Assembly: GCF_046764005.1 (NCBI RefSeq)
Contig: NZ_JBKOFW010000009.1
Coordinates: forward strand, 1-64,000
Reading direction: 5' to 3'
Length of the DNA stretch: 64,000 nucleotides
Source: Oryzobacter faecalis
Lineage (GTDB): Bacteria; Actinomycetota; Actinomycetes; Actinomycetales; Dermatophilaceae
Below the pieces are notes generated by a model. That model had not been told where the DNA came from, searched no databases, and was given only the letters and a program-made list of their open reading frames with translations. The position numbers were made by a program, and so were the translations under genes. This document shows, one piece after another, positions 35,742 through 45,417 of the stretch (position 1 is the first letter of the stretch; every line of letters begins with the position of its first letter).

Positions 35742-37465
35742 CCCTCGACAGCCTGCGCGACGACCTCGAGTGGGAGGAGCCCGAGGCGCCGACGCGCCCC
35801 CGCTGGCCGCTCTTCGCCGGCCTCGCCCTCCTGCTCCTCGCCGTCGTCTACGTCGCCGCCGCCGCCCTGCTCGGTGACCGCGTGCCGCGGGGGACGACCG
35901 TCGCCGGCGTCGCGCTCGGGGGCCAGGGCGCCGACGCGGCTCGCGACACCCTCGCCGCCGAGGTCGCCACCGCCACGGGCACGCCGCTCGTGCTGACCTC
36001 CAGTGCCGGGAAGGTCGAGGTGGCCCCGACGGACGTCGGCCTCTCCGTCGACGTCGACGCGACGGTCGACGAGCTCGTCGGCTTCTCGCTCGTGCCCACG
36101 GACGTCTGGCGCCACGTCGCGGGTGGCGGCGTCGAGCCGGCGGTCGTGCGCGTCGACGAGGCCAAGCTCTCGGCGGCGGTCGAGGGCGCCCGCGGCGAGC
36201 TCGACGCCGAGCCCGCCGAGGGCTCGATCTCCATCGCCGGGGGCGCCGTCGCCGTCAAGGAGCCCGTCGCGGGGACCCGCACCGACACGGCGGGGACCCT
36301 CGAGGAGGTCCGGGCGCGCTGGCCCGGCGCGACGACCGTCGCCGTGGCTGCCGAGACCCTCCCCACGAAGGTCTCGGTCGACGAGCTCGCCCGCGTGCGA
36401 ACCGAGTTCGCCGACATCGCGGTCTCCGGGCCCGTCACGGTGTCGGCCGGCGGGAAGTCGTTCCCGCTGACGCCGAAGGAGTTCGCGTCCGCGGTCGTCC
36501 TCACGCCCGACGCCTCCGGGGCGATCACGCCGCGCCCGGACCCGAAGGAGCTCGCCAAGGTCGTCCACGCCGCGGCGAAGAAGGCCGAGGTCGAGGTCGA
36601 GGCGAAGGACGCCGTCGTGACGTTCTCCGGCCGCACCCCGTCGGTCAAGCCCCACGTCACCGGGCTCGCGCTCGACGACGCGTCACTGACCGCCGAGGTG
36701 TGGAAGGCCATCGGCGGGACCCAGAAGGCCGCGGAGGTCAGGACCACGGTCACCCAGCCGGCCTTCACGACCGACATCGCGAAGAAGACTCTCCCCAAGG
36801 AGCGGATCTCCTCGTTCACGACCTACTTCCAGGCCGGCCAGGCACGCGTCCACAACATCAAGCTGGCCTCGCGCATCATCAACGGCACGTACATCCCGCC
36901 GGGCCAGAAGTTCAGCATGAACGCGATCCTCGGCCAGCGGACCCCGGAGAAGGGCTACGTCAAGGCCGGGATCATCCGGGGCGGGCGGGCCGCCGAGAAC
37001 TACGGCGGCGGCATCAGCCAGGTCTCGACGACGATCTTCAACGCCGCGTTCTTCTCCGGCATGAAGCTCGACGCGTGGACGCCGCACTACTACTACATCT
37101 CGCGCTACCCCGAGGGTCGCGAGGCGACGATCTCGTGGCCGGACCTGCACAACATCTTCACGAACGTCACGGACGGCGGCGTGCACATGCAGGTCTCGAC
37201 GACGGACACTTCGATCACCGTGACCTTCTGGGGCACGAAGAAGTGGGACATCGAGGCGACGAAGAGCCCGCGGCGCAACATCGTCCAGCCGAAGAAGTAC
37301 AGCGACGACGACCCCGAGTGCATCACCCAGAAGCCGGTGGTCGGCTTCACCGTCGACGTGGGACGGATCTTCAGGCAGGGCGGCTCGGTCGTCAAGCGCG
37401 AGACCTACACGACGACGTACCGCCCCGAGGACGACGTCACCTGCACCCACCCCGACGCCAAGTGA
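35738..37465 (+). CDS. VanW-family membrane-anchored cell-wall protein
   Basis: A 575-residue protein from ATG 35738 (ATGA overlap with the flavin reductase stop). A short cytosolic acidic segment precedes one transmembrane helix (PLFAGLALLLLAVVYVAAAALL). Extracytoplasmic repeats with peptidoglycan-binding-like (PG_binding_4) character follow (about 65-330), with one VanW domain at about 365-500: SSFTTYFQAGQARVHNIKLA, NGTYIPPGQKFSMNAILG, GGGISQVSTTIFNAAFFSGM. VanW proteins are found with vancomycin-resistance operons but most, like this one, are general envelope proteins of unknown activity. A C-terminal YTTTYRPEDDVTCTHP tail follows. Its stop is 3 nt from the convergent GNAT gene. Confidence 0.9.
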   Translation: MTLDSLRDDLEWEEPEAPTRPRWPLFAGLALLLLAVVYVAAAALLGDRVPRGTTVAGVALGGQGADAARDTLAAEVATATGTPLVLTSSAGKVEVAPTDVGLSVDVDATVDELVGFSLVPTDVWRHVAGGGVEPAVVRVDEAKLSAAVEGARGELDAEPAEGSISIAGGAVAVKEPVAGTRTDTAGTLEEVRARWPGATTVAVAAETLPTKVSVDELARVRTEFADIAVSGPVTVSAGGKSFPLTPKEFASAVVLTPDASGAITPRPDPKELAKVVHAAAKKAEVEVEAKDAVVTFSGRTPSVKPHVTGLALDDASLTAEVWKAIGGTQKAAEVRTTVTQPAFTTDIAKKTLPKERISSFTTYFQAGQARVHNIKLASRIINGTYIPPGQKFSMNAILGQRTPEKGYVKAGIIRGGRAAENYGGGISQVSTTIFNAAFFSGMKLDAWTPHYYYISRYPEGREATISWPDLHNIFTNVTDGGVHMQVSTTDTSITVTFWGTKKWDIEATKSPRRNIVQPKKYSDDDPECITQKPVVGFTVDVGRIFRQGGSVVKRETYTTTYRPEDDVTCTHPDAK

Positions 37466-37468
37466 GGC

Positions 37469-38497
37469 TCAGCCCGGGCTCCGGGCGACGTTGACGTACA
37501 CGTGGTGCCGCTCGAAGCCGTGGCGCTCGTACAGCGCGAGGGCGGGGGCGTTGACCTCGTCGGTCTGCAGGTGGAGCGACCGCAGGCCGCGCGCGGCCGC
37601 CTCGCGCGCCAGGGCCCGCAGGACGAGGGACGCGGTGCCGCGGCGCCGGGCCGCAGGCGCGACCCACATCGCGGCGATCCCACCCCAGGCGTCGCTGATG
37701 CCGAGGCGCCCCACGCCGACGACCGTGTGGTCCTCGTCCCGCGCCGTCGCGAAGACCTGCGCGGGTGACCCGGTGAGGATGGCGCGCGCAGCCTCCTCGT
37801 CGACCTCGCGGTACGAGCGGTAGGCATCAAGCCAGGCGTCGTCGAGCCCGTCAGCGAGCGCGACCTCCGGGGGGTGGTGGTTCGGATCTGGCTGCGGGAC
37901 AGCGAGATCCGCGACAGTGACGGTGGCGGCCGTGAGCGTCAGCGTGGGCCGGCGGAGGTGGTACCCGCGGGCCAGGGCCTCGACCGTGACGGGGTCGGCG
38001 GCGGGGTCCGACCCCCACAGGGACGCGACCGTGAGGTTCGCCGGGAGTCCCCGCTCGGCGTACCAGCGCTCCACCGCCGCGAGGGCGTCGGGCAGCGGGA
38101 GGCCGGGGTCGCCCGTCGTCACGACCGAGTTGGCGCGCTGGGTGAACCCGCGCGACGCTCGCAGCAGCCAGCCGCCGAGGCGCGCGGTCTCCATCGCCGG
38201 CCACGCCCCGACCATGACGCGCTGGAGGTCCTCGACCGACAGGGCGCGGTGCGGGGCCCCGCGGCGCGACGGGCGGGGTGGGACGACCTTGAGCACGGTG
38301 ACGTCGGCGCGTGCGACCCGGACCTCGCCCCGCCGCGTCGCGACGGTCAGGCCGGTGGTGTCTGCGCCCACGAGGTCGCCCACGACGTCGGTGAGCGAGG
38401 CCCCGGAGACGGGGTCGGGAGAGGGGAGCCGGTGGCGCACGACGACCCGCGACCCGACCGGCGGGTCACGATCCGGCCCGCCCTCCCGCGCGTCCAT
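37469..38497 (-). CDS. GNAT-family N-acetyltransferase with long N-terminal domain
   Basis: A 342-residue protein. The C-terminal part (about 210-340) is a GNAT fold; the acetyl-CoA loop appears as MWVAPAARRRGTASLVLRALAREAAARG, and the final strand/helix as LHLQTDEVNAPALALYERHGFERHH. The N-terminal 200 residues include a short conserved VVGDLVGADTTGLTVATRRGEVRV part and the ERWYAERGLPANLTVA segment typical of a two-domain actinobacterial GNAT. The substrate is unknown. The ATG at 38497 is set by promoter geometry: it is the A residue exactly 7 nt after TACTAT, so the mRNA would be leaderless. An ATG at 38506 would overlap the -10. Confidence 0.87.
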   Translation of the reverse strand: MDAREGGPDRDPPVGSRVVVRHRLPSPDPVSGASLTDVVGDLVGADTTGLTVATRRGEVRVARADVTVLKVVPPRPSRRGAPHRALSVEDLQRVMVGAWPAMETARLGGWLLRASRGFTQRANSVVTTGDPGLPLPDALAAVERWYAERGLPANLTVASLWGSDPAADPVTVEALARGYHLRRPTLTLTAATVTVADLAVPQPDPNHHPPEVALADGLDDAWLDAYRSYREVDEEAARAILTGSPAQVFATARDEDHTVVGVGRLGISDAWGGIAAMWVAPAARRRGTASLVLRALAREAAARGLRSLHLQTDEVNAPALALYERHGFERHHVYVNVARSPG

Positions 38498-38504
38498 GGC
38501 CCGC

Positions 38505-38511
38505 ATAGTAT
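38505..38511. promoter_or_regulatory. Symmetric divergent -10 shared by GNAT gene and fdxA
   Basis: The top strand reads TAGTAT (38506-38511), 7 nt before the fdxA ATG (38519). The bottom strand reads TACTAT (38510-38505), 7 nt before the GNAT ATG (38497). The two hexamers overlap by 5 bp, and both mRNAs would start at the A of their ATG. Confidence 0.65.
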
Positions 38512-38518
38512 GGGCGAC

Positions 38519-38845
38519 ATGACGTACGTGATCGCGCAGCCCTGTGTGGACCTCAAGGACAAGGCCTGCATCGAGGAGTGCCCCGTCGACTGCATCTACG
38601 AGGGCGAGCGCAGTCTCTACATCCACCCCGACGAGTGCGTCGACTGCGGTGCGTGCGAGCCGGTGTGCCCGGTCGAGGCGATCTACTACGAGGACGACGT
38701 CCCCGAGCAGTGGGCCGAGTACTACAAGGCCAACGTCGAGTTCTTCGACGACCTCGGCAGCCCGGGCGGGGCCGCGAAGCTCGGCGTCATCGCCAAGGAC
38801 CACCCGATCATCGCCGACCTGCCCCCGCAGGAGCACGACGAGTAA
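38519..38845 (+). CDS. fdxA: 7Fe ferredoxin (FdxA)
   Basis: A 108-residue protein, standard for FdxA. The N-terminal half has CVDLKDKACIEECPVDCI and then CVDCGACEPVCPVEAI, i.e. the Cys pattern for one [3Fe-4S] and one [4Fe-4S] cluster. The C-terminal tail (EYYKANVEFFDDLGSPGGAAKLG) is the typical actinobacterial extension. It carries electrons in the cytosol to P450s or other oxidoreductases. The ATG 38519 is preferred over ATG 38510, which lies within the -10. dapC follows 7 nt after the stop, an arrangement shared by many actinobacteria. Confidence 0.96.
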   Translation: MTYVIAQPCVDLKDKACIEECPVDCIYEGERSLYIHPDECVDCGACEPVCPVEAIYYEDDVPEQWAEYYKANVEFFDDLGSPGGAAKLGVIAKDHPIIADLPPQEHDE

Positions 38846-38852
38846 GGACCCG

Positions 38853-40025
38853 GTGACGGCGGTGCTCCGGCTCCCCGACTTCCCCTGGGACTCGCTCGCT
38901 CCCCTCAAGGAGCGGGCGAGTGCCTTTGCCGACGCGGACCTGCCCGGCGCGTCCGGGCGCGGCATCGTCGACCTCTCCGTGGGCACGCCCGTCGACGCCA
39001 CGCCCCAGGTCGTCCGCGACGCCCTCGCCTCGGCCTCCGACGCCCCCGGCTACCCCCTGACGTACGGAACGGCCGACCTGCGCGAGGCGGTCGCCGCCTG
39101 GTTCGCCGCCCGCCGGGGCGTCCCCGACGTCGACCCCTCAGGGGTGCTGCCGACCATCGGGTCCAAGGAGCTCGTGGCCTGGCTCCCGGTGCTCCTCGGC
39201 CTCGGCCCGGGCGACGTCGTGGGGTTCCCCCGCGTCGCGTACCCCACCTACGACGTCGGCGCCCGGCTCGCCGGCGCGACACCGCTGCCCGTCGACTCGC
39301 TGACCTCGCTGGGTCCGCCCACTGCCGCGACGACGCCGAAGCTGTTGTGGCTCAACACCCCCGGCAACCCCACGGGCAAGGTCCTCGGGGTCGAGCACCT
39401 CGCGAAGGTGGTGGTCTGGGCGCGGGAGCACGGGGTCGTCGTCGCGTCCGACGAGTGCTACGCCGAGCTCGACTGGCGTCCGCGCGAGGCGGGCTCGACC
39501 GAGCCGCCGACCACGCCGTCGATCCTGGACCCCCGGGTCACCGGCGGCTCGCACGAGGGGCTGCTGTGCGTGTACTCGCTGTCGAAGCAGTCCAACCTCG
39601 CCGGGTACCGCGCGGCCTTCGTCGTCGGCGACCCGGCGGTCGTCGGCCGCGTCCTCGAGGTCCGCAAGCACGCCGGGATGATCGTGCCGTGGCCCGTCCA
39701 GCGGGCGCTGCTCGCGGCGCTCGGCGACGTCGCCCACGTCGAGGAGCAGAAGGCCCGGTACGCCGCCCGGCGCGCCGTCCTCCTCCCGGCGGTCGAGGCG
39801 TTCGGGCTGCGCGTCGACGACTCCGAGGCCGGCCTGTACCTGTGGGCCACGGCGGGTGAGGACGGCCGGGAGACCCTCGCCCGGCTGGCCGAGGTCGGCG
39901 TCCTCGCGGCGCCGGGCGACTTCTACGGCGCCGCGGGCCGCCGCCACGTGCGGATCGCGCTGACCGCCCCGGACGAGCGCATCGCCGCGGCCGCGACCCG
40001 GCTGGAACGGGCCGCGGGGCGGTAG
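38853..40025 (+). CDS. dapC: Succinyldiaminopimelate transaminase (DapC)
   Basis: A 390-residue class I/II PLP aminotransferase from GTG 38853 (AAGGA in front). Motifs: WLNTPGNPTGKV (aminotransferase Asn), DECYAELDW (Asp/Tyr contacting PLP), SLSKQSNLAGYR with the Schiff-base Lys in SLSK. The N-terminus LPDFPWDSLAPLKERA is typical of the actinobacterial DapC group. It converts N-succinyl-2-amino-6-oxopimelate to N-succinyl-LL-DAP in the lysine/meso-DAP pathway. Its partners dapD and dapE lie 2-4 kb downstream. Confidence 0.93.
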   Translation: MTAVLRLPDFPWDSLAPLKERASAFADADLPGASGRGIVDLSVGTPVDATPQVVRDALASASDAPGYPLTYGTADLREAVAAWFAARRGVPDVDPSGVLPTIGSKELVAWLPVLLGLGPGDVVGFPRVAYPTYDVGARLAGATPLPVDSLTSLGPPTAATTPKLLWLNTPGNPTGKVLGVEHLAKVVVWAREHGVVVASDECYAELDWRPREAGSTEPPTTPSILDPRVTGGSHEGLLCVYSLSKQSNLAGYRAAFVVGDPAVVGRVLEVRKHAGMIVPWPVQRALLAALGDVAHVEEQKARYAARRAVLLPAVEAFGLRVDDSEAGLYLWATAGEDGRETLARLAEVGVLAAPGDFYGAAGRRHVRIALTAPDERIAAAATRLERAAGR

Positions 40026-40068
40026 GGCGCACCCCCACCGCGGTTTCTCGCCGCGGAATCCTCAGGGG

Positions 40069-40074
40069 TAGGGT
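40069..40074 (+). promoter_or_regulatory. -10 element (TAGGGT) of citrate synthase
   Basis: TAGGGT is followed by a leader of about 30 nt carrying AAGGA (40099-40103) 8 nt before the ATG, so here the mRNA is leadered. Confidence 0.4.
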
Positions 40075-40111
40075 CGACAGGAACTTGTGCCCGACGCGAA
40101 GGATCAACGAC

Positions 40112-41398
<1,287 letters not shown>

Positions 41399-41401
41399 CG
41401 G

Positions 41402-41422
41402 CCGGCTCGTCAGGCGAGCCGG
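41402..41422. terminator. Bidirectional hairpin terminator between gltA and the converging gene
   Basis: CCGGCTCG (41402-41409), loop of 5 nt, CGAGCCGG (41415-41422): perfect 8-bp stem. It begins 4 nt after the gltA stop and overlaps the 3' end of the converging gene. Confidence 0.6.
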
Positions 41423-42315
41423 ATGAGGACGCTGCGCGCGTCGGGCTCGCCCGCGGACGAGCCGGTCCCGACGGACTGCCAGCCGAGGGAGGCCTCGTCC
41501 ATCGAGCGCTCCCACCGGGACAGGTCGGTCCGCACCTCGACGGCGCCGGTGTCGACGGCGCGGGCCACGGCCCACGAGGCGACGGCCCAGGCCGCGTCGT
41601 CGGAGTCGGTGCTCACGAGGACCTGCCGTTCGCCCGTCACCACGCCGGTGAGGCCGAAGTCCTTCTCGACGAGGGCGAGGAGCTCGTCGGCGTCACCGGG
41701 CCCCTCGGGGTCCCCCAGGGCGCAGCCGATGCCGCCCGGGGTCTGGCCGCTGAGGACCGAGGCGGTCACCCGGGCCTGGGCCTCGTGCTGGGCGTACGCC
41801 TCGCCGGCGGCGGAGCGCTGGACCTCCTGCGCCGCCTCGGCGATGTCCATGTCGGTGTACCCCTCGACCTTGACCAGCGCGTCGTAGAACTTGTTCGTCG
41901 AGTACTCGGGGTCGAGGATCTGCTCGGCCGAGCCCCACCCCTGGCTGGGCCGCTGCTGGAACAGGCCGAGGGAGTCGCGGTCGCCGAAGCGGACGTTGCG
42001 GACCTTCGACTCCTGCATCGCCGTCGCGATGGCGATCGTCGCCGCCCGCGGTGGCAGGCCCCGCTTGACCGCGATCGCCGTGATGGCCGCGGCGTTGCTC
42101 GCCTGGTCGGGAGCCCACTCGAACGTCTGGTCCGCCGCCGTGACCCGGCACGACTCCCCGGACACGAGCCGGGTGAGGTGGCGGATGCCGACGTAGCCGG
42201 CCGTCCCGACGACGCCGACGAGGACCACCGTGAGGAGGCCGCCGATGCGGCGTTGGCGGCGCGAGCGGGGCGCCGTCTCGGCGAGCGTCAGGGCGCCACG
42301 GGCGGTGCGGGGCAT
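41410..42315 (-). CDS. Membrane-anchored lysozyme/transglycosylase-like protein
   Basis: A 301-residue protein. A short basic cytosolic N-terminus (RSRRQRR) precedes one helix (IGGLLTVVLVGVVGTAGYVGI). The external part has an SLT/lysozyme-like segment, AATIAIATAMQESKVRNVRFGDRDSLGLFQQRPSQGWG, where the Glu in MQES is the likely catalytic residue. It continues with a helical region and a C-terminal alpha/beta part (VVTGERQVLVSTDSDDAAWAVASWAV). It probably trims or senses peptidoglycan, but catalysis is inferred from the motif only. It is followed on the same strand by nothing in the window until gltA's convergent end. Confidence 0.78.
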   Translation of the reverse strand: MPRTARGALTLAETAPRSRRQRRIGGLLTVVLVGVVGTAGYVGIRHLTRLVSGESCRVTAADQTFEWAPDQASNAAAITAIAVKRGLPPRAATIAIATAMQESKVRNVRFGDRDSLGLFQQRPSQGWGSAEQILDPEYSTNKFYDALVKVEGYTDMDIAEAAQEVQRSAAGEAYAQHEAQARVTASVLSGQTPGGIGCALGDPEGPGDADELLALVEKDFGLTGVVTGERQVLVSTDSDDAAWAVASWAVARAVDTGAVEVRTDLSRWERSMDEASLGWQSVGTGSSAGEPDARSVLIRLA

Positions 42316-42332
42316 CAGGGGTCGGGATCCGT

Positions 42333-43256
42333 TCAGTCGTTGGCGTGGAGCGCGGAGTTGAGGACGATGCCGTGGCCGTCGCGGGGGCGTGCCTCGACCG
42401 TGCCGGTCACCGAGTTGCGCAGGAAGAGCAGGTTGCCCTGCCCGGACAGCTCGCGGGCCTTGGCGACCGTCCCGTCGGGGAGGGTGACCTTGGTGCCGGC
42501 GGTGAGGTAGAGGCCGGCCTCGACGACGCAGTCGTCACCGAGGGCGATCCCGAGCCCGGACTCGGCTCCGAGCAGGCAACGCTCGCCGATGCTGACGCGT
42601 TCCGTGCCGCCGCCGCTCAGCGTGCCCATGGTGCTCGCGCCGCCCCCGATGTCGGACCCGTCGCCGACGACGACGCCCTGACTGATGCGTCCCTCGACCA
42701 TGCTCGAGCCCAGCGTCCCGGCGTTGTAGTTGACGAAGCCCTCGTGCATCACCGTGGTGCCGCTGGCGAGGTGGGCGCCGAGCCGCACCCGGTCGGCGTC
42801 GGCGATGCGGACCCCGCTCGGCACGACGTAGTCGACCATCCGGGGGAACTTGTCGACGCCGAGCACCTGCACCGCGCCGCGCGCACGGAGCCGGGCGCGG
42901 GTCAGCTCGAAGCCCTCGACGGCGCACGGGCCCTCGGTGGTCCACACGACGTTGGGCAGCACGCCGAAGATGCCGTCGAGGTTGATGCTGTTCGGCGGGG
43001 TGAGCCGGTGGCTGAGCAGGTGGAGGCGCAGGTAGGCGTCCTCGGTGCTCGCCGGGGCGGCGTCGAGGTCGACCTCGACGGTGGCGGTCGTCCTCGTGAC
43101 GCGGCGGGCCTCGTCGGTGCCGACGAGGGCGTCGAGCTCGGCCGGCACGCTGCTGCCGTCGCGTGCCCCGAGGGCCGGGGCGGGGTACCAGGCGTCGAGG
43201 ACGGTGCCGTCGTCGGTCGTCGAGAGGAGGCCGTGACCCCAGGCGGTGCGCGTCAT
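42333..43256 (-). CDS. dapD: Tetrahydrodipicolinate N-succinyltransferase (DapD)
   Basis: A 307-residue left-handed beta-helix transferase of the actinobacterial DapD type, with hexapeptide repeats (IGGGASTMGTLSGGG, GIALGDDCVVEAGLYL). Substrate-binding segments: SSMVEGRISQGVVVGDGSD and GERCLLGAESGLG. It succinylates tetrahydrodipicolinate at the start of the succinylase branch of lysine/DAP synthesis. The ATG 43256 lies exactly 7 nt after TAGGCT on the minus strand, so the mRNA appears leaderless. It is divergent from dapE, its pathway partner. Confidence 0.94.
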   Translation of the reverse strand: MTRTAWGHGLLSTTDDGTVLDAWYPAPALGARDGSSVPAELDALVGTDEARRVTRTTATVEVDLDAAPASTEDAYLRLHLLSHRLTPPNSINLDGIFGVLPNVVWTTEGPCAVEGFELTRARLRARGAVQVLGVDKFPRMVDYVVPSGVRIADADRVRLGAHLASGTTVMHEGFVNYNAGTLGSSMVEGRISQGVVVGDGSDIGGGASTMGTLSGGGTERVSIGERCLLGAESGLGIALGDDCVVEAGLYLTAGTKVTLPDGTVAKARELSGQGNLLFLRNSVTGTVEARPRDGHGIVLNSALHAND

Positions 43257-43263
43257 GGCGGTC

Positions 43264-43269
43264 AGCCTA
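43264..43269 (-). promoter_or_regulatory. -10 element (TAGGCT) of dapD
   Basis: TAGGCT-7 nt-ATG on the minus strand. Leaderless geometry. Confidence 0.55.
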
Positions 43270-43333
43270 CGGGGGCCGCGGGACCCCGGAGCACGCGGCG
43301 GAGGCCGCGGCGGAGCGTGCGGCCGGGCGCAAC

Positions 43334-43339
43334 TAGGGT
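43334..43339 (+). promoter_or_regulatory. -10 element (TAGGGT) of dapE
   Basis: TAGGGT-7 nt-ATG (43347). Leaderless geometry; about 65 bp from the divergent dapD -10, so the two promoters face away from a short shared region. Confidence 0.55.
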
Positions 43340-43346
43340 GGCGTGC

Positions 43347-44462
43347 ATGTCCTCCGCTGCCTCCGCCACACCCTCGCCCGGGGCCACGCTCGACCTCACC
43401 GTCGACGCGACGACGCTGACCGCGGCGATCTGCGACATCGAGTCGGTGAGCCTGGGGGAGGAGGCCCTCGCGGACGCCATCGAGTCGACCCTCGCGGCGC
43501 TGCCCCACCTGACCCTGACCCGGGTCGGCAACACCGTCGTCGCGCGCACCGACCTCGGGCGGGCGGAACGGGTCGTCCTCGCCGGCCACATCGACACCGT
43601 CCCTCTCACCGTCGACCCCCCGAACCTGCCGACGAAGCGGGTCACGGGCGGCGACGGCGAGGTGCTCTGGGGTCGCGGCACCGTCGACATGAAGGGCGGC
43701 GTCGCCGTCATGCTCCGCGTCGCCCAGGAGGTCCGCGAGCCGAGCCGCGACATCACCTTCGTCTTCTACGAGGGCGAGGAGATCGACTCTCAGTACAACG
43801 GCCTGCTCCACGTCGAGCAGCAGCGGCGCGACCTCATCGACGACGCCGACTTCGCCGTCCTCCTCGAGCCCACCGACGGCCGGGTCGAGGGCGGGTGCAA
43901 GGGAACCCTGCGCGCCGAGGTCACGACGAAGGGCATCGCCAGCCACAGTGCCCGGCCGTGGAAGGGGCACAACGCCATCCACGAGGCCGCCGAGGTCCTG
44001 GCCCGCCTCACCGCGTACGAGCCGCAGACCCGTGAGGTCGACGGCCTCGAGTTCCGCGAGGCGCTCAACGCCGTCCTCGTCAGCGGCGGGATCGCCGGCA
44101 ACGTCATCCCCGACCGGTGCACCGTCACGGTCAACTACCGGTACGCGCCGGACCTCTCCGCGGAGGATGCCGAGGCCCACGTGCGCCAGGTCTTCACCGG
44201 GTTCGACGTCGACGTCGTCGACAACGCCGCCGGCGCCAGGCCCGGGCTGCACCTGCCGGCCGCGCAGGCCTTCGTCGAGGCGCTCGGGCTGCCCGTCGAG
44301 GCCAAGCAGGGCTGGACCGACGTCGCCCGCTTCAGCGCGATGGGCGTGCCGGCCGTGAACTTCGGCCCCGGCGACCCCAACCTCGCGCACATGGACGACG
44401 AGCAGTGCCCCGTCGCGCAGTACGGCCTCTGCGAGGACGCGCTGACCCGCTGGCTCTCCTGA
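43347..44462 (+). CDS. dapE: Succinyl-diaminopimelate desuccinylase (DapE)
   Basis: A 371-residue M20 metallopeptidase from ATG 43347. Metal ligands: LAGHIDTVP (His, Asp), GRGTVDMKGGVAVML (bridging Asp), EGEEIDSQYNGL (Glu pair), EPTDGRVEGGCKG, and the late HMDDEQ (His). It removes succinate from N-succinyl-LL-DAP to release LL-DAP. Together with dapC and dapD in this window it provides three of the four succinylase-branch steps. It is followed 38 bp later by the LOG gene with its own promoter. Confidence 0.94.
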   Translation: MSSAASATPSPGATLDLTVDATTLTAAICDIESVSLGEEALADAIESTLAALPHLTLTRVGNTVVARTDLGRAERVVLAGHIDTVPLTVDPPNLPTKRVTGGDGEVLWGRGTVDMKGGVAVMLRVAQEVREPSRDITFVFYEGEEIDSQYNGLLHVEQQRRDLIDDADFAVLLEPTDGRVEGGCKGTLRAEVTTKGIASHSARPWKGHNAIHEAAEVLARLTAYEPQTREVDGLEFREALNAVLVSGGIAGNVIPDRCTVTVNYRYAPDLSAEDAEAHVRQVFTGFDVDVVDNAAGARPGLHLPAAQAFVEALGLPVEAKQGWTDVARFSAMGVPAVNFGPGDPNLAHMDDEQCPVAQYGLCEDALTRWLS

Positions 44463-44488
44463 ACGGCGGGGGCAACGGGCCCGCGGGA

Positions 44489-44494
44489 TAGCGT
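44489..44494 (+). promoter_or_regulatory. -10 element (TAGCGT) of the LOG-family gene
   Basis: TAGCGT-6 nt-GTG (44501). Leaderless geometry. Confidence 0.55.
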
Positions 44495-44500
44495 GGCGCC

Positions 44501-45307
44501 GTGGACGAGACCCCAGACCTCAGCACCCCTCCGGCGGAGCGCGAGTACCACCAGGGACCGGTCGTCATGCGGGGCAAGAAGGTGCCCGGCTCGACGACCG
44601 ACCAGCGGCTGCTCGACAGCCGCGGCTCGGCGGACTGGGTGCACACCGACCCGTGGCGGGTCATGCGGATCCAGTCCGAGTTCGTCACGGGGTTCGGCGC
44701 CCTCGCCGAGCTCGGCCCGGCGGTCAGCGTCTTCGGCTCCGCGCGCACGCGGCCCGACGACCCCACGTACGAGCTCGGCACCCGGCTGGGCGCGGCCCTC
44801 GTCGCGGCGGGGTACGCCGTCATCACCGGGGGAGGGCCCGGGGCGATGGAGGCCGCCAACCGCGGCGCCCTCGACGCCGGCGGCACGAGCGTCGGCCTGG
44901 GCATCGAGCTGCCCTTCGAGGCCGGCCTCAACGAGTACGTCGACCTCGGGGTCAACTTCCGCTACTTCTTCGCCCGCAAGACGATGTTCGTCAAGTACGC
45001 CTCCGGGTTCATCGTCCTGCCCGGCGGGTTCGGCACGCTCGACGAGCTGTTCGAGGCCGTCACCCTCGTCCAGACCCAGAAGGTGACGAGCTTCCCCATC
45101 GTCCTGCTCGGTACCGGCTACTGGGGTGGGCTCCTCGACTGGCTCAGGGCCACGGCTCGCACCGTAGGGACGGTCAACGAGGCCGACCTCGCCCTGCTCA
45201 CCCTCACCGACGACGTCGAGGAGGCCGTGGCCGCCATCGTGGCCGCCGACGGGTCGGCCCGCGGGGGGCTGCGCGGGGTCCCGCGCCCCGAGGACCCGCT
45301 TCCCTGA
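44501..45307 (+). CDS. LOG-family Rossmann-fold protein (TIGR00730 type)
   Basis: A 268-residue protein. It shows both LOG signatures: TGGGPGAMEAANRGA and LPGGFGTLDELFEA, the latter with the catalytic PGGxGTxxE. LOG enzymes hydrolyse nucleoside 5'-monophosphates carrying N6 modifications (cytokinin-activating phosphoribohydrolase) or AMP. The N-terminal 60 residues (VMRGKKVPGSTTDQRLLDSR) are the actinobacterial extension. The GTG 44501 is fixed by the leaderless -10. In many actinobacteria this gene lies after dapE, as here. Confidence 0.9.
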   Translation: MDETPDLSTPPAEREYHQGPVVMRGKKVPGSTTDQRLLDSRGSADWVHTDPWRVMRIQSEFVTGFGALAELGPAVSVFGSARTRPDDPTYELGTRLGAALVAAGYAVITGGGPGAMEAANRGALDAGGTSVGLGIELPFEAGLNEYVDLGVNFRYFFARKTMFVKYASGFIVLPGGFGTLDELFEAVTLVQTQKVTSFPIVLLGTGYWGGLLDWLRATARTVGTVNEADLALLTLTDDVEEAVAAIVAADGSARGGLRGVPRPEDPLP

Positions 45308-45417
45308 GGGTTTGCTGAGGGAAGGGTGCCGCCGAGCGCTCGGCTGGGCCTGTTCAGGGCCATGACCTCGGTGTTTGAATCCGCCGATCGGGTGATGACA
45401 GATCGAGGAGCAGGCAG

